DNA of 64,000 nucleotides, from contig NZ_CP135529.1 in NCBI RefSeq assembly GCF_032401055.1, forward strand, positions 62,001-126,000, in the 5' to 3' direction. The stretch is from Tardiphaga sp. 709. GTDB lineage: Bacteria > Pseudomonadota > Alphaproteobacteria > Rhizobiales > Xanthobacteraceae. The stretch's first letter is position 1. Each line of letters starts with the position of its first letter. The notes below the pieces were generated by a model. The model ran no database searches. It had not been told where the DNA came from and saw only the letters and a program-made list of their open reading frames with translations. The position numbers and the translations under genes are program-made. This document shows positions 28,383 through 38,903 of the stretch, in pieces.

Positions 28383-29402
28383 TCACGGGTTTGCGTTGGA
28401 GACGGTGACCAGTCGCTTCAGCTTCTCCAGTGCAGCGCCGCTGTCGAGCGACTTCTGGCCGAGTGCCACGCCTTCCTTCAGGTCCTTGACCTTGCCCGCC
28501 ACGATCAATGCCGCGGCAGCATTGAGCAGCGCAACGTCGCGGAAGGCGCTCGGCTTGCCATCGAGCACGGACTGCAGCGAGGCCGCATTTTCCTGGGCGT
28601 CGCCGCCCTTCAGGGAATCCGGACCGGTGCGCGGCAGGCCCGCATCCTCGGGTGAAATCTCGAAGCTGCGGATATTGCCGTTTTCCAGCGCCGCCACGAA
28701 GGTCGGGCCAGTGAGGGTGATCTCATCGAGGCCGTCGGAGCCGTGCACCACCCAGGCGGATTCGGAGCCGAGATTCTTCAACACCTGTGCCAGCGGCAGC
28801 ACCCACTGCCGCGAGAACACGCCGACCATCTGCCGCGTGACTCCGGCGGGATTGGACAGCGGTCCCAGCAGATTGAAAATGGTACGGGTGGCGAGTTCGA
28901 CGCGGGTCGGGCCGACATTCTTCATGGCCGGATGATGCGCCGGCGCGAACATGAAGCCGATGCCGGTTTCCTTGAGGCAGCGGCTGACGTCGTCGGGCGT
29001 CAGATCGATCTTGACGCCAAGGGCGGCCAGCACGTCGGCCGCGCCGGAGCGCGACGACAGCGCACGATTGCCATGCTTGGCCACCGGCACACCGCAACCG
29101 GCGACGATGAAGGAGGCGCAGGTCGAAACGTTCACGGAGCCGGAGCCGTCGCCGCCGGTACCGACCACATCGACAGCGCCGGCCGGTGCGTCGACCCGCA
29201 GCATCTTGGCGCGCATCACCTCAACCGCGCCGGTGATCTCGTCCACGGTCTCGCCGCGTACGCGCAGCGCCATCAGCAGGCCGCCCATCTGCGAAGGCGT
29301 GGCTTCGCCCGACATCATGCTGTCGAAGGCCGCCGAGGCTTCCTCACGCGAGAGGGAGGCGCCGGTCGCGACCTTGGCAATGATTGCCCTGAGATTGTCC
29401 AT
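28383..29402 (-). CDS. trpD: Anthranilate phosphoribosyltransferase TrpD
   Basis: Joins anthranilate and PRPP. 339 residues. PRPP-binding glycine-rich loop [18 protein letters not shown], then [21 protein letters not shown] and [18 protein letters not shown] are all typical. First gene of the trpDC-moaC unit. No trpE or trpG is adjacent; they must be elsewhere (a fused trpEG is common in this group). A palindromic repeat separates it from the ppiD-like gene. Confidence 0.96.
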   Translation of the reverse strand: MDNLRAIIAKVATGASLSREEASAAFDSMMSGEATPSQMGGLLMALRVRGETVDEITGAVEVMRAKMLRVDAPAGAVDVVGTGGDGSGSVNVSTCASFIVAGCGVPVAKHGNRALSSRSGAADVLAALGVKIDLTPDDVSRCLKETGIGFMFAPAHHPAMKNVGPTRVELATRTIFNLLGPLSNPAGVTRQMVGVFSRQWVLPLAQVLKNLGSESAWVVHGSDGLDEITLTGPTFVAALENGNIRSFEISPEDAGLPRTGPDSLKGGDAQENAASLQSVLDGKPSAFRDVALLNAAAALIVAGKVKDLKEGVALGQKSLDSGAALEKLKRLVTVSNANP

Positions 29403-29427
29403 CGGATGCTTTCAGAGTGATGCACAT

Positions 29428-29508
29428 GTCATTGCAGGCGACATCTGCGACGAAGCCATCCAGCCTTTGCTTGTTGCTTCTGGATGGCTTCGCTGCGCCC
29501 GCAATGAC
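29428..29508. repeat. Palindromic intergenic repeat (Bradyrhizobium-type REP)
   Basis: Outer arms gtcattgc / gcaatgac (29428-29435, 29501-29508) and inner arms gaagccatccag / ctggatggcttc (29452-29463, 29480-29491) form an 81-bp nested hairpin. Elements with the same GTCATTGC..CTGGATGGCTTCGC layout are scattered between genes in bradyrhizobial genomes. Here it lies between trpD and the ppiD-like gene and may also act as a terminator. Confidence 0.7.
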
Positions 29509-29520
29509 GACGTGGGTTTC

Positions 29521-29757
29521 CTAATTGGTGTTGCTGTTCGCGGCGCCGGTGGCGATCGCAACGGCTTCCGCGTTGATCTTGGTGCCGATCTGCGTCTCGA
29601 GCCTGGTGACATATTGCGCGACCTGCTCATCGGTCAGCCCGCGCTGCAATGTCTCCTTCAGCTTCTTGGCGTCTTCGGAGGCCATGTCGACCGCAGGCGC
29701 GGTGACGTCGGTGATCCGGTAGACGATCCATTCCGACGGCGTGGCGCCTGGGCCTGT
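29521..29757 (-). pseudogene. Displaced C-terminal coding segment of the ppiD-like gene (out of frame)
   Basis: In a different frame from the main gene, this stretch encodes ATPSEWIVYRITDVTAPAVD.. to ..GTKINAEAVAIATGAANSNTN, a credible continuation of the PpiD family C-terminus. Restoring one C in the run CGCC at about 29745-29748 would join it to the upstream frame after ..KDSAGQAQ. It is thus the tail of the next entry, not a separate gene. The change is either a true single-base deletion or a sequencing error in a GC-rich run. Confidence 0.75.
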
Positions 29758-31433
29758 CCGGCCGAATCCTTGACGCCGCGGAATACGGACTGGATGACGC
29801 CGGCCGAGAGAGCCGGATCGCTCGCGTCGCGCTTGAATGGCGCGGAGGTCACGACCTTGAGTCCGGCTGCGGCGGCTTCGTCGGCGAGCTTGGCACCGCT
29901 TTCGAGCTTCTTCGCCATGTCGACCGCCTTGTCGCGCAGGCGGGTGGTGATCTGCTCCTCGCGCCAACGTGCCTCGACCTGCGGCTTCACTTCGTCGAGC
30001 GTACGGTCGCGCGCCGGCGTGACGCCGAGCACGTCGTACCAGATGTAACCGCCGCCGGCCTGCAATGCGTCGTTGTCGACGCCGACATCGCTGTTGAAGG
30101 CCTGGGTCACGACGTCCACACCCGTGGGCAGGCCGGCAACGGGCTGGCCGTCCGGCGTACGGCCGGAGCGATCGACGGCCTCTATGGTGACGGCGGTGAG
30201 GCCGAGCTTCTTGGCGGTATCGACGACATTGGCTCCGCCACCGCGTTCGTCCTCGATCTTGTTATGCATGTCGGACACGACGGCGCGGGCGCGCTCGATG
30301 GCGATATCGCGCTTCAGGTTGGCGGCAACGCTGTCATAGCTCGGCGTCGTGCCGGCCTGAACCTTGCCGACCTTGACCAGCGTTACGCCGAACCGTCCGG
30401 TGATCGGCTGGCTGATACCGTCGGGTGCCAGCGAGAAGGCGGCATTGGCGACGGAGGGATCGATGATGCCCGCTTTGGCAACCATGCCGAGATCTATGTC
30501 GGAGGCGGACAGGCCGCGTTCCTTGGCGAGGTCCTCGAACTTGAACGTATCGTTCAGCTTGGCGCGACCCGCTTCGGCGTCCGCCGCATTCGGGAAGACG
30601 ATCTGCGAGATCTGGCGCTGTTCCGGTATAGAGAGCTTGTCCTTGCGCTCCTCGAACACTTTCCGGGCGTCGTCGTCTGAAACCGTCGACCACTTCGCCA
30701 TCTCATCCGGCGTCAAGGCAAGGAAGGCGATCTTGCGATATTCGGGGGCGCGGAACTGGGTCTTACGCTCGTCGAAATAGGCGGCGAGAGCCTCGGGCGA
30801 GGGTGCCTCGATGGTCCCGGCCTGCGCAGCGTCGAGCTTCACGTAGTCGATGGTGCGGGTCTCGTTCTGGTAGCGGCTCAGCGCCTCGATCATCGTCTTC
30901 GGCGGTTCGACGCCTGACGTGACCGTGCCGGCGATCTGGCGGCGCAGCGACACCTTGCGCTGTTCGGCGATGTAGCGCTGCTCGGTGAAACCGAGCGAGC
31001 GGATCAGCTGCTGGAAGCGCGGTGCGTCGAAGCCGCCGGTCGGGCTCTGGAAGTTCGGGTCCGCAATGATCTGCCGCATCACCTCGGCGTCGCCGACACC
31101 GAGACCCTTGCGACGCGCGTCTTCATCCAAGGCCGCTTCGGCAACGACCTGCTGCAGGACCTGGCGGTCGAGCCCGAAAGCACGGGCCTGATCCGATGTC
31201 AGCGGGCGGCCGAATTGGCGGCCAATCTGCTGCAGCTTGTCGTTATAGAGCTGGCGGAACTGCTCGGTCGTGATTTCGGTCGAGCCGATGGTGGCGAGCT
31301 TGGATTGCCCATAGCCCTTGAACGCGTCGGCGATACCCCAGATGCCGAAGCTGACAATCAGCACGCCCATCACGACGGCCATAATCGTCTTGCCAATCCA
31401 GTTGGATGAGGCTTTGCGCATTCCTCGAAGCAT
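29658..31433 (-). CDS. ppiD: PpiD-like periplasmic peptidyl-prolyl isomerase/chaperone, frameshifted near the 3' end
   Basis: Membrane-anchored SurA/PpiD-type chaperone. N-terminal cytoplasmic stub, one membrane helix (about 14-36, IGKTIMAVVMGVLIVSFGIW), a SurA-like N domain (TTEQFRQLYNDKLQQIGRQFG..) and a parvulin-like domain (about 245-370, with GISQPITGRFGVTLVKVG). The frame as written gives 591 residues, but the last 25 or so (RRRNGSSTGSPTSPR..) do not look native. The proper tail lies one frame away down to 29521, which would give about 637 residues. Divergent from the small periplasmic gene at 31668. Confidence 0.88.
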   Translation of the reverse strand: MLRGMRKASSNWIGKTIMAVVMGVLIVSFGIWGIADAFKGYGQSKLATIGSTEITTEQFRQLYNDKLQQIGRQFGRPLTSDQARAFGLDRQVLQQVVAEAALDEDARRKGLGVGDAEVMRQIIADPNFQSPTGGFDAPRFQQLIRSLGFTEQRYIAEQRKVSLRRQIAGTVTSGVEPPKTMIEALSRYQNETRTIDYVKLDAAQAGTIEAPSPEALAAYFDERKTQFRAPEYRKIAFLALTPDEMAKWSTVSDDDARKVFEERKDKLSIPEQRQISQIVFPNAADAEAGRAKLNDTFKFEDLAKERGLSASDIDLGMVAKAGIIDPSVANAAFSLAPDGISQPITGRFGVTLVKVGKVQAGTTPSYDSVAANLKRDIAIERARAVVSDMHNKIEDERGGGANVVDTAKKLGLTAVTIEAVDRSGRTPDGQPVAGLPTGVDVVTQAFNSDVGVDNDALQAGGGYIWYDVLGVTPARDRTLDEVKPQVEARWREEQITTRLRDKAVDMAKKLESGAKLADEAAAAGLKVVTSAPFKRDASDPALSAGVIQSVFRGVKDSAGQAQAPRRRNGSSTGSPTSPRLRSTWPPKTPRS

Positions 31434-31667
31434 AGGGTCTTCTTATCTGTCAGGAGGGGAATCGGCTCGCACCAGCAGCCCGTGGGGCCGGAGGGCGTCG
31501 CCAAATAGGAGGCGCATCATAAAGTGGCAAAAGCCGGGTCGCAACCGGCTGGGGCGGGGCGGATTGAAGCGGTTTCCGGCGCTACCGCGAGGCATTAGCG
31601 ACACATGGAACTTTCCGGCCCGCTGCCGCTTTGTTGAGCGGGGCGTTCAGGCCTGCCGGGAGACATC

Positions 31668-31997
31668 ATGCAGATCGGTTGGCGATCGGGAGTTGCCGCC
31701 TGCGGCATCTGGATGGCGCTGACGCCGGCAGGCGCGCAGCCAAATCCGGCGATGCAGAAGCCCACGGTGACGGAGTCGACGAATTCGCAGCCGAAAACAG
31801 AAACGCCGCCACTTCCCGGCGCCAATAGTTTCACCGAAGGTCAGGCTCGCAAGTCGTTGGAGTCACAAGGCTATGTCGACGTATCGCCGCTGGTGAACGA
31901 TAGCCAGGGCATCTGGCGTGGCACTGCCATGAACGGATCCAAGAAGGTCCATGTCAGCGTCGACTACAAGGGCAACGTCTCGGCGAATCCGGAATGA
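31668..31997 (+). CDS. Small periplasmic protein, PepSY-like
   Basis: 109 residues with a signal peptide ending near PAGAQ (about residue 24), a Pro/Thr-rich linker, then a compact alpha/beta module of about 55 residues (FTEGQARKSLESQGYVDVSP.. to ..VSVDYKGNVSA) with the helix-strand-strand layout of PepSY-type domains. Such small proteins are common in bradyrhizobia; function unknown. Start ATG 31668 is preceded by GGGAGA. The stop overlaps the first possible start of the next gene. Confidence 0.75.
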   Translation: MQIGWRSGVAACGIWMALTPAGAQPNPAMQKPTVTESTNSQPKTETPPLPGANSFTEGQARKSLESQGYVDVSPLVNDSQGIWRGTAMNGSKKVHVSVDYKGNVSANPE

Positions 31998-32014
31998 CCG
32001 TGGGGGATAGCGCG

Positions 32015-32602
32015 ATGAGCAAGGTGACGATCTCCCGGCTGTTCGACGATTACGCCGACGCGCAGAAGGCCGTCATCAACCTTCGTGAGGCCGGCGTGGC
32101 CGAGGACGACATCAGCATCATCGCGAACAATGCCGACAAATGGTACGCGCCTGACTATGCCGCGGGCGCCGGCAAGGGCGCCGCGATCGGTGCCGGTTTT
32201 GGCGGTGTCGGCGGACTATTGGCTGGCCTCGGACTGCTGGCGATTCCCGGTCTCGGACCGGTCGTGGCTGCCGGATGGCTGGCAGCGGCCGCAGCGGGCG
32301 CCGTGGCCGCGGGCGCCGCTGGTGGCGTGATCGGGATGCTGGCCGAAGCCGGTGTGGCCGTGAATGATGCCGAGGTCTATGCCGAGAGCATCCGCCGCGG
32401 CGGCAGCCTCGTCAGTACCAAGGTCGAGGTGGCCGACAAAGACCGGCTGGAGGCGCTGCTGCATCCATCCTCGGTCGATATCGCCAAGCGCCGCAGCGAT
32501 CTGGCCGCAACGGGCTGGAGCAAGTTCGATCCTTCGGCCCCGGACCTCACGGCTGAGCAGATCAAGCAAGAGCGCGGCTTGCGGGTCACCAAACCTGCCT
32601 GA
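32015..32602 (+). CDS. General-stress-protein-17M-like membrane protein with glycine-zipper core
   Basis: 195 residues from ATG 32015, chosen for GGGGGA about 7 bases upstream; an ATG at 31994, overlapping the previous stop, would add seven residues. N-terminal domain resembles the YflT/GsiB-associated 'general stress 17M' module (VTISRLFDDYADAQKAVINL..ISIIANN). Two Gly/Ala-rich hydrophobic helices (GAAIGAGFGGVGGLLAGLG.., about 53-110) follow, then a C-terminal segment with ARRGG-type turns. Role probably in envelope stress; no direct evidence. The 3' end contains a tandem 17-bp duplication that spans the stop codon. Confidence 0.75.
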   Translation: MSKVTISRLFDDYADAQKAVINLREAGVAEDDISIIANNADKWYAPDYAAGAGKGAAIGAGFGGVGGLLAGLGLLAIPGLGPVVAAGWLAAAAAGAVAAGAAGGVIGMLAEAGVAVNDAEVYAESIRRGGSLVSTKVEVADKDRLEALLHPSSVDIAKRRSDLAATGWSKFDPSAPDLTAEQIKQERGLRVTKPA

Positions 32603-32622
32603 ACTCCAAACCTGCCTGAACG
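32589..32622 (+). repeat. Tandem 17-bp duplication across a stop codon
   Basis: ccaaacctgcctgaact (32589-32605) is followed at once by ccaaacctgcctgaacg (32606-32622). Both copies contain the TGA that ends the stress-protein gene, so the second copy is non-coding. A recent slippage event is likely. Confidence 0.9.
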
Positions 32623-32693
32623 CCCAGTCGGCTTGAGCTTGCGGATCGCCTCTGTTAGCTCAGATAACCTCTTTCAAATGACAGGATATCCTC

Positions 32694-33467
32694 ATGACTG
32701 ATGCCGTTCGGCCGCTGATCGCGGGCAACTGGAAAATGAACGGCCTCAAGGCGTCGATGACCGAGTTCGAAGCGATGCTGCGCGGTGCGCCGGATGTGCT
32801 GGACAAGGCCGATCTGCTGGTCTGTCCGCCGGTCACGCTATTGGCGACGTTTGCGTCAAAGGCATCGAGCTTCGGTCAGGAGGGAAGCCATGTCGTCACG
32901 GTTGGGGCGCAAGATTGTCACAAGAAAGTCTCAGGCGCGCATACCGGCGATATCGCGCCCGAAATGCTGGCTGATGCCGGCGCGACCGCTGTTATCGTTG
33001 GACATTCCGAGCGTCGCGCCGATCACGGCGAGACCGATGCCGTGGTTCGCGAAAAGGCGCTGGCCGCCTGGCGCGCCGGGCTCAAGGCGATCGTCTGCAT
33101 CGGCGAGACCCAGGCCGAACGTGATGCCGGCAAGACGCTCGACGTCTGCGGCACCCAGCTCCAGGGCTCGCTGCCGGATGACGCGACATCGGGTAACTTG
33201 GTCGTGGCCTATGAACCGGTCTGGGCGATCGGCACAGGATTGACGCCGACAGCCCAGGATGTCGAGCAAGTTCATAAGTTTATCCGGGATCGTTTGATCG
33301 AACGCTTTAAGAACGAGGGGGCCTCGATCCGCATCCTGTATGGCGGTTCGGTCAAGCCATCCAACGCCAGGGAGTTGATGGCGGTTCCTCATGTGAACGG
33401 TGCGCTGGTGGGCGGCGCCAGCCTGAAGGCGGCCGATTTCCTTGCGATTGCGGCGGGCTGTCCCTAA
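32694..33467 (+). CDS. tpiA: Triose-phosphate isomerase
   Basis: Interconverts dihydroxyacetone phosphate and glyceraldehyde-3-phosphate. 257 residues, TIM barrel. Active-site segments: IAGNWKMNG (Asn, Lys), VIVGHSERR (electrophile His), [13 protein letters not shown] (catalytic Glu) and [11 protein letters not shown] (phosphate loop). Start ATG 32694 has ACAGGATATCC upstream. Followed by secG after 151 bp, the usual order in Rhizobiales. Confidence 0.97.
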   Translation: MTDAVRPLIAGNWKMNGLKASMTEFEAMLRGAPDVLDKADLLVCPPVTLLATFASKASSFGQEGSHVVTVGAQDCHKKVSGAHTGDIAPEMLADAGATAVIVGHSERRADHGETDAVVREKALAAWRAGLKAIVCIGETQAERDAGKTLDVCGTQLQGSLPDDATSGNLVVAYEPVWAIGTGLTPTAQDVEQVHKFIRDRLIERFKNEGASIRILYGGSVKPSNARELMAVPHVNGALVGGASLKAADFLAIAAGCP

Positions 33468-33618
33468 CTCCCACGGAATGCTGGAATTTGCGGTCCAGAC
33501 CGGTCGGCGCGGGGGTGACAATCCCCCGGTCGATCGTGTAGACACCGCTGGATTCAAACCCCGCAAGCCATGACTGCAGCCGGCGATCGGCGCTGCGTGC
33601 TTGCGATGGAAGGACACG

Positions 33619-33999
33619 ATGCAAAGCGTCATTATCGTTATCCACCTCATGATCGTCGCGGCCCTGATCGGGACGGTGCTGCTGCAGAAGTCCGAAGGCG
33701 GCGGCTTGGGCGTCGGCGGCGGCGGCGGTGGCGGCTTCATGTCCAGCCGCGGCACGGCGAACCTCCTGACCCGCACCACCGGCGTCCTTGCGGTGGGCTT
33801 CTTCCTGACCAGCCTGTTCCTGTCCTGGCTGGCGACCTATGAGCGCAAGCCGACTTCGATCTTGCCGGGCTCGACCGCACCGGTGTCGCAGCCGGGCTCG
33901 CCGCTGGCTCCGCCAACCTCGGGCGGCCTGCTGGATACGCTGAAGAAATCCGACGAACAGCAGGCTCCTGCGGCGCCGGCACCGCCACGCTCGCAATAA
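33619..33999 (+). CDS. secG: Preprotein translocase subunit SecG
   Basis: Auxiliary subunit of the SecYEG channel. 126 residues from ATG 33619, with GAAGGA upstream. Two membrane helices (about 1-22 and 50-72) flank the conserved LLQKSEGGGLGVGGGG loop, rich in glycine. The C-terminal Pro/Ala/Ser-rich tail (about 80-126) is longer than in E. coli, as is common in alphaproteobacteria. A hairpin lies downstream before pyrG. Confidence 0.93.
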   Translation: MQSVIIVIHLMIVAALIGTVLLQKSEGGGLGVGGGGGGGFMSSRGTANLLTRTTGVLAVGFFLTSLFLSWLATYERKPTSILPGSTAPVSQPGSPLAPPTSGGLLDTLKKSDEQQAPAAPAPPRSQ

Positions 34000-34011
34000 A
34001 GCAGAGGCGCC

Positions 34012-34039
34012 ATGCAGGACGGGGACTACCGTCCTGCAT
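34012..34039 (+). terminator. 11-bp stem-loop after secG
   Basis: atgcaggacgg (34012-34022) pairs exactly with ccgtcctgcat (34029-34039) around a 6-base loop. No T-run follows, so efficiency is uncertain. Together with the 166-bp gap it suggests pyrG has its own promoter. Confidence 0.5.
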
Positions 34040-34153
34040 CAGCAGATCCCATCAAGGGGCTGCAATCATTTCGTTTTTCAAGTCACCCACAGCCTCACCG
34101 ATTCTCGGCTGACGGCTGCGATTCGTTTTGGCGAATCGGTTTCGGAGCCTTAA

Positions 34154-35797
<1,644 letters not shown>

Positions 35798-35880
35798 TCC
35801 GCCGGCCAAGGTTGCGTGGCGCGATTGGCAAGCCAATCATGCGAGCTACCCCAAGAGACCTGGTTACGGAAGGATGATCC

Positions 35881-36927
35881 ATGCGCGCTTTCTATCACCC
35901 GGATCAGGCAATTCATTCGCCGCAGCAATTCATGCGCTACGGCCGCTTCGTGCCCATCAAGGATTCGCCTGTTCGTACGGAGCGACTGATCGGCGCGTTG
36001 GCGCGGCACGGGATCACGCCTGAAAAGCCGGCCGAATACGGCACCGCGCCCGCGCTGACGGTTCACACGCCGGCTTACGTCCGCTTCCTGGAGACTGCAT
36101 GGGAGAACTGGGCGCAACTGCCCGACCACGGACCGGAAGTCTGGCCGCAATATTTCCCATATTGGAGCGGGCGCCCGGAAGAGGCTGTGCGGCGGGATTG
36201 CCCGTCGACCGGATTTATCGCGCAGGTGGGATGGTATCTCGGCGACCTGTCGGTGCCGATGGGCCCCGATAGCTGGCGTTCCATCCTGCGCTCGTCAGAA
36301 ACGGCGGTCACTGGCGCCGACGCCATTCTCGGCGGAGACCGCGCCGCCTACGCGCTCTGCCGGCCGTCCGGCCATCACGCCCGCGCCGATCGCGGCACCG
36401 GCTTCTGCTATCTGAACAACAGCGCGATTGCCGCGCAGCGATTGCGCAGTCGCTTCGGCAAGGTGGCGATCATCGATGTCGATGTTCACCACGGCGATGG
36501 CACGCAGCAGATTTTCTACAATCGTCCGGATGTGCTGACGATTTCGGTCCACGGCGACCCCACGAATTTCGTGCCGTTCTATACGGGCTATGCAAGCGAG
36601 ACCGGACATGGTGCCGGCGAGGGCTTCGATCTCAACCTGCCGCTTCAACCCGGCGCCGGCGGCGCCGAGATGAATGCAGCCCTCGATACGGCGATCGCAC
36701 GCGTTCGCGCATTTGGTGCCGATGCCCTTGTGGTGGCGCTCGGTTTCGATGCCCATCGCGATGATCCCATCGGCATCCTGAAGCTTGACGCCAAGGACTT
36801 CGGAAGTGTCGGGACCAAAATGCAATCGCTGGGTCTGCCGACGCTCGTCGTCCAGGAGGGCGGATACGGCATCGATGCGATACAGGACTGCCTCGATGCG
36901 TTCCTGACCGGCTTCAAGCAAACGTAG
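35881..36927 (+). CDS. Histone-deacetylase-family amidohydrolase (acetylpolyamine-type)
   Basis: Zinc amidohydrolase of the arginase/deacetylase fold. 348 residues. Motifs: PSGHHARADRGTGFCYLNNSA (tandem catalytic His), IIDVDVHHGDGTQQIFY (zinc Asp/His) and ALGFDAHRDDP (second zinc Asp). Bacterial members remove acetyl groups from polyamines or other small amides; acetylpolyamine amidohydrolase is the best guess. Start has GGAAGGATG upstream. It is a common insert between pyrG and kdsA in bradyrhizobia. A link to the decarboxylase/GNAT pair elsewhere in the window is only speculation. Confidence 0.87.
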   Translation: MRAFYHPDQAIHSPQQFMRYGRFVPIKDSPVRTERLIGALARHGITPEKPAEYGTAPALTVHTPAYVRFLETAWENWAQLPDHGPEVWPQYFPYWSGRPEEAVRRDCPSTGFIAQVGWYLGDLSVPMGPDSWRSILRSSETAVTGADAILGGDRAAYALCRPSGHHARADRGTGFCYLNNSAIAAQRLRSRFGKVAIIDVDVHHGDGTQQIFYNRPDVLTISVHGDPTNFVPFYTGYASETGHGAGEGFDLNLPLQPGAGGAEMNAALDTAIARVRAFGADALVVALGFDAHRDDPIGILKLDAKDFGSVGTKMQSLGLPTLVVQEGGYGIDAIQDCLDAFLTGFKQT

Positions 36928-37078
36928 CCTGAGTGGTGCATGGGGCGGATTACGCTTCGCTCATCTGCCCTATGCGCTGGGCTGGCTCAGCTCTCGAAGG
37001 CCGTCACGGGCTTGCAACAACGCGGAACGCCTCGTTGATGCGATCCACTCCGATGCCGGAGGAGATGGTCGGCCGATT

Positions 37079-37393
37079 TCACTTGCAGCCCGATGTGCTG
37101 TCTCCGGCACGGGCCATCGGCTTGCCGTTGATGAACACCCCGGTGCTGCCCGAGATGGTCTTGCCGCCGCATTCGGTGCTGTCGCCGACGACGGCCGCAG
37201 GCTTGCCGTTGATGTAGACGCCCTTCGCACCCTCGATGATCTTGCCGTCGGTGGTGGTGTCACCAACGCGTGCCGCCGGCTTGCCATCGACCATCACGCC
37301 GGTCGCGCCCGACGTGATCTTGCCGGGCTGTTGAGCGGTGGCAGACACGGTCAGTGTCATCAGGGCGACTAGCGACAAAAGGGGCTTTTGCAT
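37079..37393 (-). CDS. Exported PAAR-like repeat protein
   Basis: 104 residues with a Sec signal peptide (MQKPLLSLVALMTLTVSATA, about 1-20) and three tandem repeats of about 26 residues: GVMVDGKPAARVGD, GVYINGKPAAVVGD and GVFINGKPMARAGD. This GxxVxGKPAARxGD pattern is that of PAAR spike-tip proteins of type VI secretion, but PAAR proteins normally lack a signal peptide, and no T6SS gene is in the window. Two cysteines (ECGG, SGCK) may form a disulfide. Role unknown. Confidence 0.75.
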   Translation of the reverse strand: MQKPLLSLVALMTLTVSATAQQPGKITSGATGVMVDGKPAARVGDTTTDGKIIEGAKGVYINGKPAAVVGDSTECGGKTISGSTGVFINGKPMARAGDSTSGCK

Positions 37394-37524
37394 CGTGGAT
37401 CCAAGTCGGTTGCGTCACAGGCCGCATGATGTAAGCCTGACGTTGCGCAGGCAAGGGACGATGCCGCAATAAGCCATGGGCGAGCGCCATTCGAGGCCGA
37501 CAAAAAGGGAAGGAACCAAAGTCG

Positions 37525-37851
37525 ATGATCTATGAATTGCGTGTGTATCGCTGTTTGCCGGGACGTTTGCCGGCGCTGATCAAGCGATTTGAATCTGTCA
37601 CATTGAAGCTGTGGGAGAAGCACGGGATCCGGCAGTCCGGTTTCTTCACCACTGTGATCGGCGAATCCAACCAGGAGCTCACTTACATCCTCAAATGGGA
37701 ATCGCTCGCCGAGCGCGAGAAGGTGTGGACCGCGTTCATGACCGACCCGGAGTGGATGTCGGCGCGCGCCAAGTCCGAGGAGGATGGCCAGATCGTCGGC
37801 AATATTGTCAGCCAGCTCCTGGCCCCGACTGCGTTTTCGGCGCTCAAGTAA
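37525..37851 (+). CDS. NIPSNAP-family protein
   Basis: 108 residues of the ferredoxin-like dimeric alpha/beta-barrel fold. The start MIYELRVYRCLPGRLPALI and the following WEKHGI.. and WESLAEREKVW.. segments are classic NIPSNAP. Single domain with no signal peptide. Function in bacteria unresolved. Stands alone between the minus-strand PAAR-like gene and kdsA; a GC-rich inverted repeat (ggcggga/tcccgcc) lies downstream. Confidence 0.88.
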   Translation: MIYELRVYRCLPGRLPALIKRFESVTLKLWEKHGIRQSGFFTTVIGESNQELTYILKWESLAEREKVWTAFMTDPEWMSARAKSEEDGQIVGNIVSQLLAPTAFSALK

Positions 37852-38017
37852 GCGCGGCCCGGGCGCAGGCCGATCAGACCGCTGCGGGATAGCCGCATCG
37901 GTCAGGTTGGCGGTGCCGCCCGCTGCAACCCTGATATTCCGAGCGGCGGGACGGGCCTGATCCGGCTTGCATCCCGCCCGGTCCTGCGGTCATGGTCGCC
38001 GGAATAAGGAGACCATT

Positions 38018-38872
38018 TTGACCGCATCGTCCACAGCCGCGCCCGTCGTCGCACTCGGCACCGTCCGCTTCGGCAATGCTCTGCCGATCTCGGTGATCGC
38101 CGGGCCATGCCAGCTCGAGAGCCGGGCGCATGCGCTAGAAGTGGCATCGGCGCTGAAGGAGATCGCGACCCGGCTCAAGATCGGCCTCGTCTTCAAGACC
38201 TCGTTCGACAAGGCCAACCGCACCAGCGCCTCCGCCGCGCGCGGCATCGGCCTCGACGGTGCTCTGCCCATCTTTGCCGAGATCCGCGAGACGCTGGGCC
38301 TGCCTGTACTGACAGACGTTCACGAGAACGATCAATGCGCCCGTGCCGCCGAGGCGGTGGACGTGCTGCAGATCCCGGCCTTCCTGTGCCGGCAAACCGA
38401 TCTGCTGCTGGCCGCGGCAGCGACCGGCAAGGTCGTCAACGTCAAGAAGGGGCAATTTCTGGCGCCTTGGGACATGGCCAATGTCGTCAGCAAGCTGACT
38501 TCGTCGGGCAATGACAAGGTCCTGGTCACCGAGCGCGGTGCGTCCTTCGGTTACAACACGCTGGTCTCCGATATGCGCGCGCTGCCGATCCTGGCGCGTA
38601 CCACCGGCGCGCCTGTCATCTTCGACGCAACCCATTCGGTGCAGCAGCCGGGCGGCAAGGGCACGTCCTCGGGCGGCGAGCGCGAATTCGTGCCGGTGCT
38701 GGCGCGTGCGGCCGTGGCCGTCGGCGTCGCCGGTGTGTTCATCGAGACCCATCCCGATCCGGACAATGCGCCGTCGGACGGCCCGAACATGGTGCCGCTG
38801 CGCGACTTCGAGGCGCTGGTGAAGAACCTGATGGCGTTCGACGCGCTGGCCAAAGCGACGGCGAAGGCGTGA
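38018..38872 (+). CDS. kdsA: 3-deoxy-8-phosphooctulonate synthase KdsA
   Basis: Condenses PEP and arabinose-5-phosphate to KDO-8-phosphate for the LPS core. 284 residues from a TTG start at 38018; the choice rests on AAGGAG 6-7 bases upstream and the match to family length. Signatures: [56 protein letters not shown] and [11 protein letters not shown]. Complements the lipid A genes at the start of the window. Confidence 0.95.
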   Translation: MTASSTAAPVVALGTVRFGNALPISVIAGPCQLESRAHALEVASALKEIATRLKIGLVFKTSFDKANRTSASAARGIGLDGALPIFAEIRETLGLPVLTDVHENDQCARAAEAVDVLQIPAFLCRQTDLLLAAAATGKVVNVKKGQFLAPWDMANVVSKLTSSGNDKVLVTERGASFGYNTLVSDMRALPILARTTGAPVIFDATHSVQQPGGKGTSSGGEREFVPVLARAAVAVGVAGVFIETHPDPDNAPSDGPNMVPLRDFEALVKNLMAFDALAKATAKA

Positions 38873-38903
38873 CCATGTCACATCGGCCCGCGGCGGCGCG
38901 CTG

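Noticed and set aside
29521-29967. Separate 148-codon minus-strand gene after ppiD
   Set aside because: Only its last 75 or so codons look real, and these are the frameshifted end of ppiD; the N-terminal half is antisense-like Arg-rich sequence.
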